NCBI GenBank assembly: GCA_011526085.1
Contig: WYBC01000008.1
Span: 1 to 64,000 of the forward strand
Length of the DNA stretch: 64,000 nt
Source: Lysobacter sp.
GTDB taxonomy: Bacteria > Pseudomonadota > Gammaproteobacteria > Xanthomonadales > Xanthomonadaceae
Direction of reading: 5' to 3'
Positions 31,239 to 39,462 of the stretch are shown here, piece after piece. Position 1 is the stretch's first letter; every line of letters starts with the position of its first letter. Under the pieces are notes generated by a model. It ran no database searches, was not told the origin of the DNA, and was given only the letters and a program-made list of their open reading frames with translations. A program made the translations under genes and the position numbers.

Positions 31239-31799
31239 TCAGTCCTTCAAGGCATAGATCGCGGGCAGATTGCGGCCCTGCTCGCGATAATCCATGCCGT
31301 AACCGAAGACGTAGCGGTCGGGCACGTCGAGACCGACGAAATCCGCTTCGATGCCGTCGACTCGACGATCGTGGCGCTTCACCGCGAGCACCGCGACGCG
31401 CACGTCGGCGGCGCCCTGATCCTCGCACCAGCGTTTCACCGCCAGCAGCGTATGGCCTTCGTCGAGAATGTCGTCGGCCAGCAGCACCCGACGACCGCGC
31501 ATCGGCGTGGCCGGGCGATGCAGCCACGCCAGGCCGGAACCCGAGGTATTGCCGCGATAGCGGGTGGCGTGCAGATAGTCGAATTCGAGATCCTGCCCGC
31601 GCTCGCCGAGCGCGAACGCGAGCTGCGTCGCGAACGGCATGCCGCCGTGCATGATGGTGACGAACAGCGGCGGCGACGGATCCTGCGCGTACTCGGCGCG
31701 GATGTCGTCGGCCATGCGCTGGATCGCGGCTTCGAGCGTCGCGCGATCGTGGATCACGTCGGCGGCGGGCAGGACTTCGGCGAGGGTCGGCGCGGTCAT
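31239..31799 (-). CDS. hpt: Hypoxanthine-guanine phosphoribosyltransferase
   Basis: A 186-residue PRTase that converts hypoxanthine or guanine with PRPP to IMP or GMP. The PRPP motif VLLADDILDEGHTL is near residue 105, with the N-terminal FVTIMHGGMPFATQLAF loop and the C-terminal DYREQGRNLPAIYALKD. The ATG at 31799 overlaps the nagZ stop (ATGA), showing coupling. Upstream open sequence is not homologous. It recycles the hypoxanthine that the neighbouring MTIP would release. Confidence 0.9.
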   Translation of the reverse strand: MTAPTLAEVLPAADVIHDRATLEAAIQRMADDIRAEYAQDPSPPLFVTIMHGGMPFATQLAFALGERGQDLEFDYLHATRYRGNTSGSGLAWLHRPATPMRGRRVLLADDILDEGHTLLAVKRWCEDQGAADVRVAVLAVKRHDRRVDGIEADFVGLDVPDRYVFGYGMDYREQGRNLPAIYALKD

Positions 31800-32803
31800 G
31801 CGGACACTCCCAGCGCATCGGCCAATCGGGTCTGCGCCTCCGCATGGCGTTGTTCGGCGCGCAGAGCGTCCCAATCGGTCGCACCGCGCCCCATCAGCAC
31901 CGACATCACCGTGGCGTCGAATCTGCGGCCGTCGACCGCGGCCAGCGATTCCTCGACCAGTTCCGGATGGCAGACCAGCACCACGTCGCAGCCGGCATCG
32001 AAGTGCGCGTCGATGCGCTGCTTCACGCCGCCGGCGGAGAACGCCGCCGCCATCCCGATGTCGTCGGAGAACACCACGCCGCGGAATCCCATCTCGCGGC
32101 GCAGCACGGTCTGGATCCAGAACGGCGAGTAGCCGGCGGGTTCCGGCGCGACCTGCGGATAGGTCACGTGCGCCAGCATCACCGCATCGGCGTTCGCTTC
32201 GACACCGGCGACGAACGGCACCAGATCGAGCGCGCGGATCGCATCGAGCGGGCGATCATCGACCGCGACGTCGAAATGGGTGTCTTCGACCACCGAACCG
32301 TGGCCGGGGAAATGCTTCAGCGTCGCGGCCATGCCGGCGCTGTGCATGCCGCGGACGTAGGCGCGGGTGAACTCGGCGACGACGTCGGGATCCGCGGAGA
32401 ACGCGCGATCGCTGATGGCGAGGTTGCCGCGTCCCAGATCGACCACCGGCGCGAAGCTCAGATCGACGCCGGTGGCGCGGATCTCGCTGGCCATCAACCA
32501 GGCGTGCTCTTCGGCCAGCGCCAGCGCGCGCACCTTGTCGGCGGCGTAGAGCCGATCGAACCCTTCCAGCGGGGGCAACGCGCTGTAGCCCTCCTGGAAG
32601 CGCTGCACGCGGCCGCCTTCCTGGTCGACGGAGATCAGCTGCGGCCGCGGCGCGGCTTCGCGGATCGCCGCGGACAACTCCGCCACCTGCGCTTTCGAAG
32701 CGAAATTGCGCTTGAACAGGATCACGCCGCCGCAGGCATCGTGCTGCAGCCAGGCGCGCTCCTGCGCGGTGAGTTCGGTACCGGCGACGCCGATTACGAG
32801 CAT
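31796..32803 (-). CDS. nagZ: Beta-N-acetylhexosaminidase NagZ
   Basis: A 335-residue cytosolic GH3 enzyme that removes N-acetylglucosamine from GlcNAc-anhydromuropeptides during peptidoglycan recycling; in many species it thereby feeds AmpC regulation. Motifs: LISVDQEGGRVQRF, the GH3 signature ATLKHFPGHGSVVEDTH, which holds the catalytic His/Asp loop, and VVFSDDIGMAA with the nucleophile Asp. The ATG at 32803 lies inside the end of the CYTH gene (10-bp overlap), and the stop overlaps hpt. Confidence 0.95.
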   Translation of the reverse strand: MLVIGVAGTELTAQERAWLQHDACGGVILFKRNFASKAQVAELSAAIREAAPRPQLISVDQEGGRVQRFQEGYSALPPLEGFDRLYAADKVRALALAEEHAWLMASEIRATGVDLSFAPVVDLGRGNLAISDRAFSADPDVVAEFTRAYVRGMHSAGMAATLKHFPGHGSVVEDTHFDVAVDDRPLDAIRALDLVPFVAGVEANADAVMLAHVTYPQVAPEPAGYSPFWIQTVLRREMGFRGVVFSDDIGMAAAFSAGGVKQRIDAHFDAGCDVVLVCHPELVEESLAAVDGRRFDATVMSVLMGRGATDWDALRAEQRHAEAQTRLADALGVSA

Positions 32804-33327
32804 GTGTCGGACTCCAGATCGGAAGCGGCCCGCTCCGCTTCGCTCCATTGCGAATACGGACGGGACGCCAGTGCGAGATTGTAGTAGCGGATCGCATCGG
32901 TCACTTCGATGCCGAGCCAGGACGGGCGTTCGAACCATTCGTCACCGCTGTCGAGCTCGACCTCGGCGACCACCAGCCCGGCGTTCTCGCCGAGGAACTC
33001 GTCGATTTCCCAGAGATGCCCGGCGTGCTCGACCAGATGCCGGCGCTTGTCGATCCGCCCGCCGACGCACAGCGCGAGCAGCGCGCGCGCGTCGTCGACG
33101 GGAATCGGATAGTCGAATTCCTGGCGGGTGTGGCCGACATCGCGGGACTTGAGGTTCAGGCGGGCATCCCCGTCCTCCAGCCGCACCCGCACCGAGGCGT
33201 TCTGCGCGCCGCGGTCGATCGCCGCCGCATCGGTGAGATAGCCCTGCGCCATCGGGATCGTGCGGTGCGCGAGCGCGCGCCAGGCGTCGTCGCGGACGAG
33301 GAATTTGCGTTCGATTTCGAGGGCCAC
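32794..33327 (-). CDS. CYTH domain protein (triphosphate tunnel metalloenzyme)
   Basis: A 177-residue CYTH protein of the triphosphate tunnel family. Members hydrolyse inorganic triphosphate or ThTP, or act as class IV adenylate cyclases. The signature EIERKFLV is at residues 4-11; charged tunnel residues follow in RVRLEDGDARLNLKSR and VAEVELDSGDEW. The length and single domain fit bacterial inorganic triphosphatases better than cyclases, but activity is not certain. The start is a GTG at 33327. It heads the nagZ-hpt cluster. Confidence 0.88.
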   Translation of the reverse strand: MALEIERKFLVRDDAWRALAHRTIPMAQGYLTDAAAIDRGAQNASVRVRLEDGDARLNLKSRDVGHTRQEFDYPIPVDDARALLALCVGGRIDKRRHLVEHAGHLWEIDEFLGENAGLVVAEVELDSGDEWFERPSWLGIEVTDAIRYYNLALASRPYSQWSEAERAASDLESDTCS

Positions 33328-33424
33328 GTTCGACTCGGGTCCTGGTTCGGGGGCTGCCCGAAGGCGGGGCCGGTATTGTAGGCGCAGGCCGCACTGCGGA
33401 CGCGGTCCGGCCCGTGGCGGCGAC

Positions 33425-33508
33425 TTGCATTCTGCACGGCGCCCCGTGGTAGGATGATTGCGGTTGCCCGACGATAACGAATCTTTAACGATTCTCGGCT
33501 AGTCGGGC
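33425..33508 (+). promoter_or_regulatory. Putative promoter and nested inverted repeats upstream of XVIPCD gene
   Basis: TTGCAT (33425-33430) and TAGGAT (33450-33455) with a 19-bp spacer form a possible sigma-70 promoter. Just downstream, GCCCGAC (33466-33472) pairs with GTCGGGC (33502-33508), enclosing GAATC (33479-33483) and GATTC (33490-33494). The structure would sit in the early leader, so it could be an operator or an RNA hairpin. The linear 33328-33555 spacer has no ORF. Confidence 0.4.
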
Positions 33509-33555
33509 GAAACTGACGAACGCCGATCGTCCACCACACAAGCAGGAATATCGCC

Positions 33556-34395
33556 ATGAACAGCGAAACTCCCAAGGACAGCGTGCCGGGTCCGAACGAC
33601 GACTCCGCCCGCACCTCAGGCGCCCAGGACCGGGAAACCCCGGGCTCCATCGGGCTCGAACTCCTCGAACAGCACGACGATTTCGATATCGACAACGGCC
33701 AGGACGGCTTCGGGGACAACAACGACGGCCTCAATACGCTGATGTCGCACGAGCGCAGACTGAGCGCGAGCGAGCAGCGGCAGATTCTCGCCATGCGCCG
33801 GCGCGTGGCCGAGGACGATCCCGAAGAACAGATGGAATTGCAGAGCGGCCGCAGGCATCGCCTGTGGGAGCTGTACAACGGCAAGCACGCCAACGGCATG
33901 TCGCCCGCGAGTACGGCGAGCCCCGGAGAACAGCCGGGCGAGCCGGCGACCGCCACCCGACCCGCCGCCGCGGTGCTGTTGAACGATGCCGCCAGCCCCG
34001 ACAAGCCGATGTACGACGCCGTGCTCAAGGGCGTGAGCGGACTCGACCCCGCGCGTGTCGCGCTGACCCCGGAAGAACAGGTCAAGGTCGCGGGCGCGCT
34101 GACCGCCAGCATGGCGCAGACGCCCGGCTTCAACCGCGCCACGGCGGATCTGTCCTCGATCACCATCGCGCTCAGCGAGAACGGGGACCGCCTGTTCGTG
34201 ATCAATCACCAGAACCCCGGGGCGCCCGACGCGATGCGCGCCAGCGTCGCGCTGGACACCGCGCGGGGACAATCGCTGGAAGCCAGCAGCGAGCAGATGC
34301 TGGTGGCGCAGACCGTGGCGCCACAGCAGAAACAGGTGCAGGAGCAGATGCTGCAGGGCGAGAATCCGGCGATCGCGCCGCGCAGTCTGGCCTGA
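33556..34395 (+). CDS. XVIPCD-containing candidate type IV secretion effector
   Basis: A 279-residue protein with no signal peptide. Residues ~140-265 match the Xanthomonadales VirD4-interacting domain (XVIPCD) that sends antibacterial toxins into the X-T4SS: a DAASPDKPMYDAVLKGV-type opening, ITIALSENGDRLFVINHQNP centre, SVALDTARG and a Gln-rich tail QQKQVQEQMLQ. The N-terminal half is acidic and low-complexity to residue ~65, then predicted helical (SHERRLSASEQRQILAMRRR); no known toxin domain is seen. An immunity lipoprotein usually lies next to such effectors, but none was found here; the nearest genes are CYTH and rlmD. Domain assignment is by eye. Confidence 0.7.
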   Translation: MNSETPKDSVPGPNDDSARTSGAQDRETPGSIGLELLEQHDDFDIDNGQDGFGDNNDGLNTLMSHERRLSASEQRQILAMRRRVAEDDPEEQMELQSGRRHRLWELYNGKHANGMSPASTASPGEQPGEPATATRPAAAVLLNDAASPDKPMYDAVLKGVSGLDPARVALTPEEQVKVAGALTASMAQTPGFNRATADLSSITIALSENGDRLFVINHQNPGAPDAMRASVALDTARGQSLEASSEQMLVAQTVAPQQKQVQEQMLQGENPAIAPRSLA

Positions 34396-34421
34396 TACCG
34401 CTCCGCCCGAGGCAAGCCCGC

Positions 34422-34453
34422 ACGCCCGCGTCCATGACGCGGGCGTTGCGTTT
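34422..34453 (+). terminator. Hairpin terminator of XVIPCD gene
   Basis: An 11-bp perfect stem (34422-34432 with 34436-34446, three-base loop) followed by TGCGTTTGC, a weak T-rich tail, 27 bp after the stop and just before the convergent rlmD end. Confidence 0.6.
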
Positions 34454-34461
34454 GCGGCCCG

Positions 34462-35841
34462 CTATTTCGGCTCGAACACCGCGATCGATTCGACGTGGGC
34501 GGTATGCGGGAACATGTCCATCACGCCCGCGGACTTCAGCACCCAGCCGCGTTCGTTGACCAGATAGCCGGCGTCACGCGCCAGCGAGGCCGGATGGCAG
34601 CTGACGTAGACGATCCGCTTCAGGCCCTTCAGCGGCAACTGCTTCAACACCGCGTCGGCGCCGGAACGCGGCGGATCGAGCAGCAACCGGTCGAAGCCCG
34701 CGCGCATCCAGGCGTGCCCGGACAGATCCTGCGCCAGATCGGCCGCGTGGAACTGGACGTTCTCGAGCCGGTTGCGCGCGGCGTTTTCCCGCGCGCGCGC
34801 CACCAGCCCGGCCTCGCCTTCGACCCCGACGACCTCGCGCGCGACCCGCGCCAGCGGCAGGGTGAAATTGCCGAGACCGCAGAACAGATCGAGCACCCGG
34901 TCTTCCGGCTGCACCTCCAGCAGTTCCAGCGCGCGCGCGATCATCCGGTCGTTGAGCCCGGCATTGACCTGGATGAAATCCAGCGGCTTGAACTGCAGAT
35001 CGACATCCCACTGCGCCAGTCGGAACGAGAGCGGCGCCGCGTCCTCCGCGCCTTCCGCGGCGATCTCTGCAGGCCACAGCCGCCGGACCGAATCGATCCC
35101 GCCCGGCTGCAGGAAGATCGCGAACTCTTCCGCCTGCGCGAACGCGATCAGCGCCGCGCGATCGCGTTCGCCCAGCGGCTGCAGGTGCCGGAATACCAGC
35201 GCGACGCCGCTGAATCCGGGCGTGGCGTCGCCGGCGATGAATTCGATCTGCGGAATGTCGCGGCGCGCGTCCATGCCGTCGACCAGCGCCGAGATCGCGC
35301 CGATTTTCGTACCGATCTGCGGGATGACGGTGTGGCACTCGGACAGGTCGGCGACGAAGCGCGGATCGGCCTCGCGGAAACCGACCAGCGTCTTCTCCTT
35401 TTTCTCGACCCGGCGCACCGACAGGCGCCCCTTGCGGCGATAGCCCCACGCGCTGTCGGTCAGCGGCGGCAGCAGCGCGCCGGCCTCGACATGCCCGATG
35501 CGCTGCAGGTTGTCGAGCAGCACCTGCTGTTTGCCGAGGATCTGCCTGTCTTCGGCGAGATGCTGCAGCACGCAGCCGCCGCAGGTGCCGAAATGCGGGC
35601 AGCGCGGCGCGACGCGGTCCGGCGATGCGGTCAACACCTCGACCGCCGACGCTTCGTCGAAATGCCGCGACTTCGAGGTCTGTTTCGCCATCACCCGCTC
35701 GCCCGGCAGCGCACCGGCCACGAACACGGTCTTGCCGGCATTCGGATCGCCCTCGGGGCGGCGCGCGACGCCGCGGCCGTCGTGGGTCATGGCGGTGATG
35801 TCGAGAGCGAACGGAGTCTGGTCGATGCGGTTGCGGGCCAC
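34462..35841 (-). CDS. rlmD: 23S rRNA (uracil-1939-C5)-methyltransferase RlmD
   Basis: A 459-residue RlmD (RumA). An N-terminal TRAM domain (about 5-70) precedes an iron-sulfur cluster region with the Cys set CPHFGTCGGC plus LSECH. The SAM site is DLFCGLGNFTLPLA. The catalytic Cys is in IVYVSCHPASLARD, and the Asp/Pro motif is LLLDPPRSG. The start is a GTG at 35841. The gene ends convergent with the XVIPCD gene and is shielded upstream by a terminator. Confidence 0.94.
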   Translation of the reverse strand: MARNRIDQTPFALDITAMTHDGRGVARRPEGDPNAGKTVFVAGALPGERVMAKQTSKSRHFDEASAVEVLTASPDRVAPRCPHFGTCGGCVLQHLAEDRQILGKQQVLLDNLQRIGHVEAGALLPPLTDSAWGYRRKGRLSVRRVEKKEKTLVGFREADPRFVADLSECHTVIPQIGTKIGAISALVDGMDARRDIPQIEFIAGDATPGFSGVALVFRHLQPLGERDRAALIAFAQAEEFAIFLQPGGIDSVRRLWPAEIAAEGAEDAAPLSFRLAQWDVDLQFKPLDFIQVNAGLNDRMIARALELLEVQPEDRVLDLFCGLGNFTLPLARVAREVVGVEGEAGLVARARENAARNRLENVQFHAADLAQDLSGHAWMRAGFDRLLLDPPRSGADAVLKQLPLKGLKRIVYVSCHPASLARDAGYLVNERGWVLKSAGVMDMFPHTAHVESIAVFEPK

Positions 35842-35882
35842 GGGCGGGTCTGGACGAAAACGGGCGGCGATTGTCGCATGCC

Positions 35883-35919
35883 CGGAAAACGGCGACGCCC
35901 GCGGGTGGGCGGGCGTCGC
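35883..35919 (-). terminator. Rho-independent terminator of ydbL-like gene
   Basis: An 11-bp perfect stem (35892-35902 with 35909-35919, six-base loop) followed on the minus strand by CGTTTTCC. It ends the ydbH-ydbL transcript before rlmD. Confidence 0.8.
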
Positions 35920-35990
35920 TGGGGTCGAACATTTTGGACGGCCCTCGCGCAGGCCCTCGATGGCCTGTCCGGGGCGAGCGCATCCTCAGC

Positions 35991-36593
35991 TCATTTCTGC
36001 TTCCAGGCCCCGCCGCGCTGGTACCACCAGCCGGAGCGGGCGCTGTCGACCCACTGCTTCGCGAACACGCTGCGGATCTGGGCTTCCCATTCCGGGTGAC
36101 CGTTGGCGACGGCGATCTCGCGGTAGACCGCCTTGCGGTCGCGGTTCTCGTCGGCGACGGCGGTGTTCACCGGCACGCGATCCTTCAGCGCCAGCGCGGC
36201 GGCATCGCGCACCACCACCAGGCCGTCCTCGGTGAAACCGAGCGCACCGGAATCGAAGTGCGGGCGGAGCTGGCTGTCGAAACGCTGCTCCATGCGCCCC
36301 TGGATCGCGGCGATCGCCGGGGTCTGGATGTTGAAATCGGGGCTCTGGGCGTAGGCCGGGGAGATGCCCAGCAGCATCAGCGGATCGAATGCCGCGAGCT
36401 GGAACCCCTGGCGCGGGGTCTCGTAGGCCATGCCGCCGCCATCGCTCTTCGGGGCTTCGGCGTCGTTGATGACCTTCTCGACGAAGACCTTGGCCGCTTC
36501 CTTGGCTTCGGCGGCCGGGAAGTACACGTTGATGGTGACGCAGGCGCTGAGCAGCAGCGCGGCGACCATGGAAGCTCCCAACAGACGGCGCAT
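35991..36593 (-). CDS. YdbL-like DUF1318 lipoprotein
   Basis: A 200-residue DUF1318 protein related to E. coli YdbL, a periplasmic partner of the YdbH-YnbE intermembrane bridge. The N-terminus is a lipoprotein signal LLLSAC (Cys 18), directly followed by VTINVYFPAAEAKEAAKVFVEKV. The C-terminal half (DRVPVNTAVADENRDRKAVYREIA ... FAKQWVDSARSGWWYQRGG) is the DUF1318 core. The gene follows ydbH after 31 bp. E. coli has a separate small lipoprotein YnbE between these genes; no room for it exists here, and the lipidated VTINVYF strand may stand in for it (inference). Confidence 0.82.
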   Translation of the reverse strand: MRRLLGASMVAALLLSACVTINVYFPAAEAKEAAKVFVEKVINDAEAPKSDGGGMAYETPRQGFQLAAFDPLMLLGISPAYAQSPDFNIQTPAIAAIQGRMEQRFDSQLRPHFDSGALGFTEDGLVVVRDAAALALKDRVPVNTAVADENRDRKAVYREIAVANGHPEWEAQIRSVFAKQWVDSARSGWWYQRGGAWKQK

Positions 36594-36624
36594 GTTCGAT
36601 ACTCCAGGAAGAATGGGGTGAAGC

Positions 36625-38667
36625 TTACTCGACCACCGGGGAGAGTTCGCCGCTGCCGACCGCCGCCAGGCGTTCGACCAGGGTCGGCCAGTCGACCTGC
36701 CGATTGAACCCCACCACGTTGAGGCGCGGGATCCCGGCGCCTTCGACGATAGTAAATCCACCGGCGCCTGAACCCGACCCCGCCGCACCGTCCAGGCCGG
36801 CCATCTCGCAGACGCCGTTGTGCAGGCGGCAGGCGATGCCGATCCGGCGATAGCCGAAATCGTCGAACAGGCCGATCAGCTGGCCCTGCAGGGTGGTCAC
36901 GAACGAGGCGTCGCCGACGCTCGAAATGTTCTGCACCGCGCGCTGGCTGATGCGCTGGCGCACGCCGCGCTTCTTTTCGGTATGCAGTTCGGCGTCGAAG
37001 GCGGTGGCGGTCCAGTCGACCAGGCGCAATTCGCGGATGCCGCCGTGCAGCCGGCCGCTGATGCTGCCGAAGTCGAACACTTCGGTGACCGACAGCAGAT
37101 CGAGATCCTGCAGCGCGAGGTCCGCCGACAGCGTCGGCGCGACGCCGAAGGGCCGCTCCATCGCCAGCGACGACACCGTCACCCGGCCATCGAACACCCG
37201 CATCTCCAGGCCGCCTTCGAACACCAGACGGTCGGCCGCGAAACGGGCATCGGGAATCGTGCCGCTGAGCGTGCCGCGGAACGCCGGCCAGCCGAGATTC
37301 TTCGCGAGCGTGCCGATGTCGATCGCATCGAGGGTCAGGCCGAAATTCGCCTCCACGCCGCGGTCGCCCGACGGCGGGCGCAGCTGGAATCGGTCGAAAC
37401 GCAGGCTGCCGCCGACCGCGGGCACGGTGGCCGGCGCGCGCAGGCCGATGCCGCCGTCGGCGCTGCGCAACGCCAGCGTCGATGCGCCGAAATCGAGACC
37501 GTAAAGCTGTCCGCTGCGCCAGCGCAGCGCACTGTCGGCGGGGCCGTCGCCGGAGAAGCGTACATCGCCGTCGAGACCGTCGAAGCGGAACATGCCGCCG
37601 CCTTCGCGCACATCGACCGCTTCGAAGCGCGCATCGAAACCGCGCAGTCCGGTGGCATCCAGTTGCACGCGGCTGCGCAGTCTTCCGGCAAGGCCGAGAT
37701 CGCTCAGGCCGAAACTGCCGAGCCAGCCGGACAGATAGCGACCGGTCACCGGCGCCAGGTCGTCACTGGAGACTTCGACATCAAGCGCGCGCAGCGCGCC
37801 GTCCGGCGCGAACGCCGCCTCGCCGCGCGCCGCGAGCGTGCCGCCGTCGCGCCAGTCGATGGTCGGCAGGCGCCAGCCGGCATCGTCGCCGACGGCCTCG
37901 ATGCGCAGCGCCACCGGCGTCTTCGGCAGCGCGACATAGGCGCTGCCGAACAGGAATTCGCCGCCGCGCAGTTCGCCGTCGAGATCGATGCGCTGTTCGT
38001 TCGCGGCGATGCGGTAATCGAGCGCGAACCGCGCGCCGAGACCTTCGGCGGCGATGGTGGCGTCGGGCGTTTCCAGCGCAACGCCCTGGAAAGTCAGCGG
38101 CCCGGCGATGCGCAGCGGACGGTCGGCCGGTGCGCTGACGACGAGCCGGCCGTCCATCAGGCCGTTCTTGAAACGGCCGTCGGCCCACGCACGATCGAGC
38201 AGCGCCTGCGACCAGCGCATCGGCACCTGCAGCAGATCGATGCGGGTGTCGTCGGGCGCCGCGGCCTGGCGATGGACTTCAAGCCGCGCCGCCCCCTGGC
38301 GCAACGCCACGTCGGTGTAGGCGGTGCCGAGATCGACACCGAGCCGCATCGGGGCGCCGCGGCCGGCGCGCAGATCGCCATCGCAGCGCCAGCCGCCCGC
38401 GCCGTCGCGCTGCAGCGGGCACTGCCAGACGAGATCGTGGAAGCGATAACCGAGGTCGGGCGCGTCGAGCGTGCCGACCCGCAATCGCAGGGTGCCGCGG
38501 TCGGCCTGCGCTGGCCAGTCGAGCCGCACGTCGACGCGTTCGAGCGTGGCCAGTCCGGTCGCGATCCGCGCGATGCTGGCGGTCGCGGTGCGCGCCTGCG
38601 TCGTCTGCGGCCAGAAGGCCGCGCAGAGCGCGAGCGACAGCAGGATCGGTAAGATGCGCGACGACAT
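36625..38667 (-). CDS. ydbH: YdbH-like AsmA-family intermembrane protein
   Basis: A 680-residue protein with a signal anchor at residues 1-25 and a long periplasmic beta-repeat region. The C-terminal DUF748/YdbH-like domain includes TLSADLALQDLDLLSVTEVFDFGSISGRLHG and a final GFNRQVDWPTLVERLAAV. YdbH is one of three redundant E. coli proteins (with TamB and YhdP) that carry phospholipids to the outer membrane. Pairing with the DUF1318 gene downstream supports the assignment. The start at 38667 is 24 bp from a divergent response-regulator gene. Confidence 0.8.
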   Translation of the reverse strand: MSSRILPILLSLALCAAFWPQTTQARTATASIARIATGLATLERVDVRLDWPAQADRGTLRLRVGTLDAPDLGYRFHDLVWQCPLQRDGAGGWRCDGDLRAGRGAPMRLGVDLGTAYTDVALRQGAARLEVHRQAAAPDDTRIDLLQVPMRWSQALLDRAWADGRFKNGLMDGRLVVSAPADRPLRIAGPLTFQGVALETPDATIAAEGLGARFALDYRIAANEQRIDLDGELRGGEFLFGSAYVALPKTPVALRIEAVGDDAGWRLPTIDWRDGGTLAARGEAAFAPDGALRALDVEVSSDDLAPVTGRYLSGWLGSFGLSDLGLAGRLRSRVQLDATGLRGFDARFEAVDVREGGGMFRFDGLDGDVRFSGDGPADSALRWRSGQLYGLDFGASTLALRSADGGIGLRAPATVPAVGGSLRFDRFQLRPPSGDRGVEANFGLTLDAIDIGTLAKNLGWPAFRGTLSGTIPDARFAADRLVFEGGLEMRVFDGRVTVSSLAMERPFGVAPTLSADLALQDLDLLSVTEVFDFGSISGRLHGGIRELRLVDWTATAFDAELHTEKKRGVRQRISQRAVQNISSVGDASFVTTLQGQLIGLFDDFGYRRIGIACRLHNGVCEMAGLDGAAGSGSGAGGFTIVEGAGIPRLNVVGFNRQVDWPTLVERLAAVGSGELSPVVE

Positions 38668-38691
38668 GGCCGTCAGAGTAAACGACCCGCG

Positions 38692-39462
38692 ATGAATGCA
38701 TCCGTCCCGCTGCCGTCGGGTCCTTCGCAACCCGCCGCCCTGCCCCGCGTCCTGCTGCTCGAAGACGACCCGGTGAGCGCGGCCTTCCTCGCCGAAGGGA
38801 TCGCAGGACTGCCGGCCACGGTGGACATCGCCGGCACCGTCGCCGAAGCGCGGACGCTGGCCGGAGACCGCCATGCGCTGTGGCTGTTCGATGCGAGCCT
38901 GCCGGACGGCCGCGGCGACGCATTGCTGGCGGAACTGCGGGCCCGGGGACTGGCGGTGCCCGCGCTGGCGCATACCGCCGACGCCCGGCGCGAAGAACGC
39001 GACGCGCTGATCGCCGCGGGGTTCGTCGATGTCCTGCCGAAGCCGCTCGCGATCGCACATCTGCATGCGGCGCTGCGACGCGCGCTGGGAACGCAGGCGA
39101 CGTGGTCCATAGAGGACATCGCGGCACCGTGCTCATCCATCGATGGCGAGACGCCGCCGATCTGGGACGATGCCGTCGCCCTGCGCGCGCTCAACGGCCA
39201 GCGCGCGCATGTCGACACGATGCGCGGCCTGTTCCGCGGCGAGTTGATCCAGACCGTGGCGCGCGTCGCCGGTGCGTTCGACCGCGGTGATATTGACGCA
39301 CTGCACGCAGAACTGCACCGGCTGCAGGCGGCCTGCGGCTTCACCGGCGCCGCGCGACTGGCCATGGCGGTCGATGCGCTGCGGGCGACGCCGGATTCGA
39401 GCGTCGTGCATGCGCAGTTCGAACGCGCGGCTCAGGACACGCTGTCGTCGCCTTCCGGCTGA
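38692..39462 (+). CDS. Receiver-Hpt two-domain phosphorelay protein
   Basis: A 256-residue signalling protein. The receiver domain covers about residues 18-133, with the acidic pocket E24-D25-D26, phosphoacceptor Asp67 ([10 protein letters not shown]), Thr95 and Lys117 in LPKPL. An Hpt-like helical domain follows (155-250), with the likely phosphorylatable His209 in [10 protein letters not shown]; the usual HxLKGxxxxxG is altered to HRLQAAxGF. No output domain or kinase is present, and none is adjacent. It is divergent from ydbH and its 3' end overlaps recO by 31 bp. Confidence 0.83.
   Translation: MNASVPLPSGPSQPAALPRVLLLEDDPVSAAFLAEGIAGLPATVDIAGTVAEARTLAGDRHALWLFDASLPDGRGDALLAELRARGLAVPALAHTADARREERDALIAAGFVDVLPKPLAIAHLHAALRRALGTQATWSIEDIAAPCSSIDGETPPIWDDAVALRALNGQRAHVDTMRGLFRGELIQTVARVAGAFDRGDIDALHAELHRLQAACGFTGAARLAMAVDALRATPDSSVVHAQFERAAQDTLSSPSG

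Noticed and set aside
33328-34461. Immunity gene for the XVIPCD protein
   Set aside because: No lipoprotein or other small gene is found on either side; CYTH and rlmD are ordinary genes.
36594-36624. A ynbE gene between ydbH and ydbL
   Set aside because: Only 31 bp are available, too little for the ~60-residue lipoprotein.
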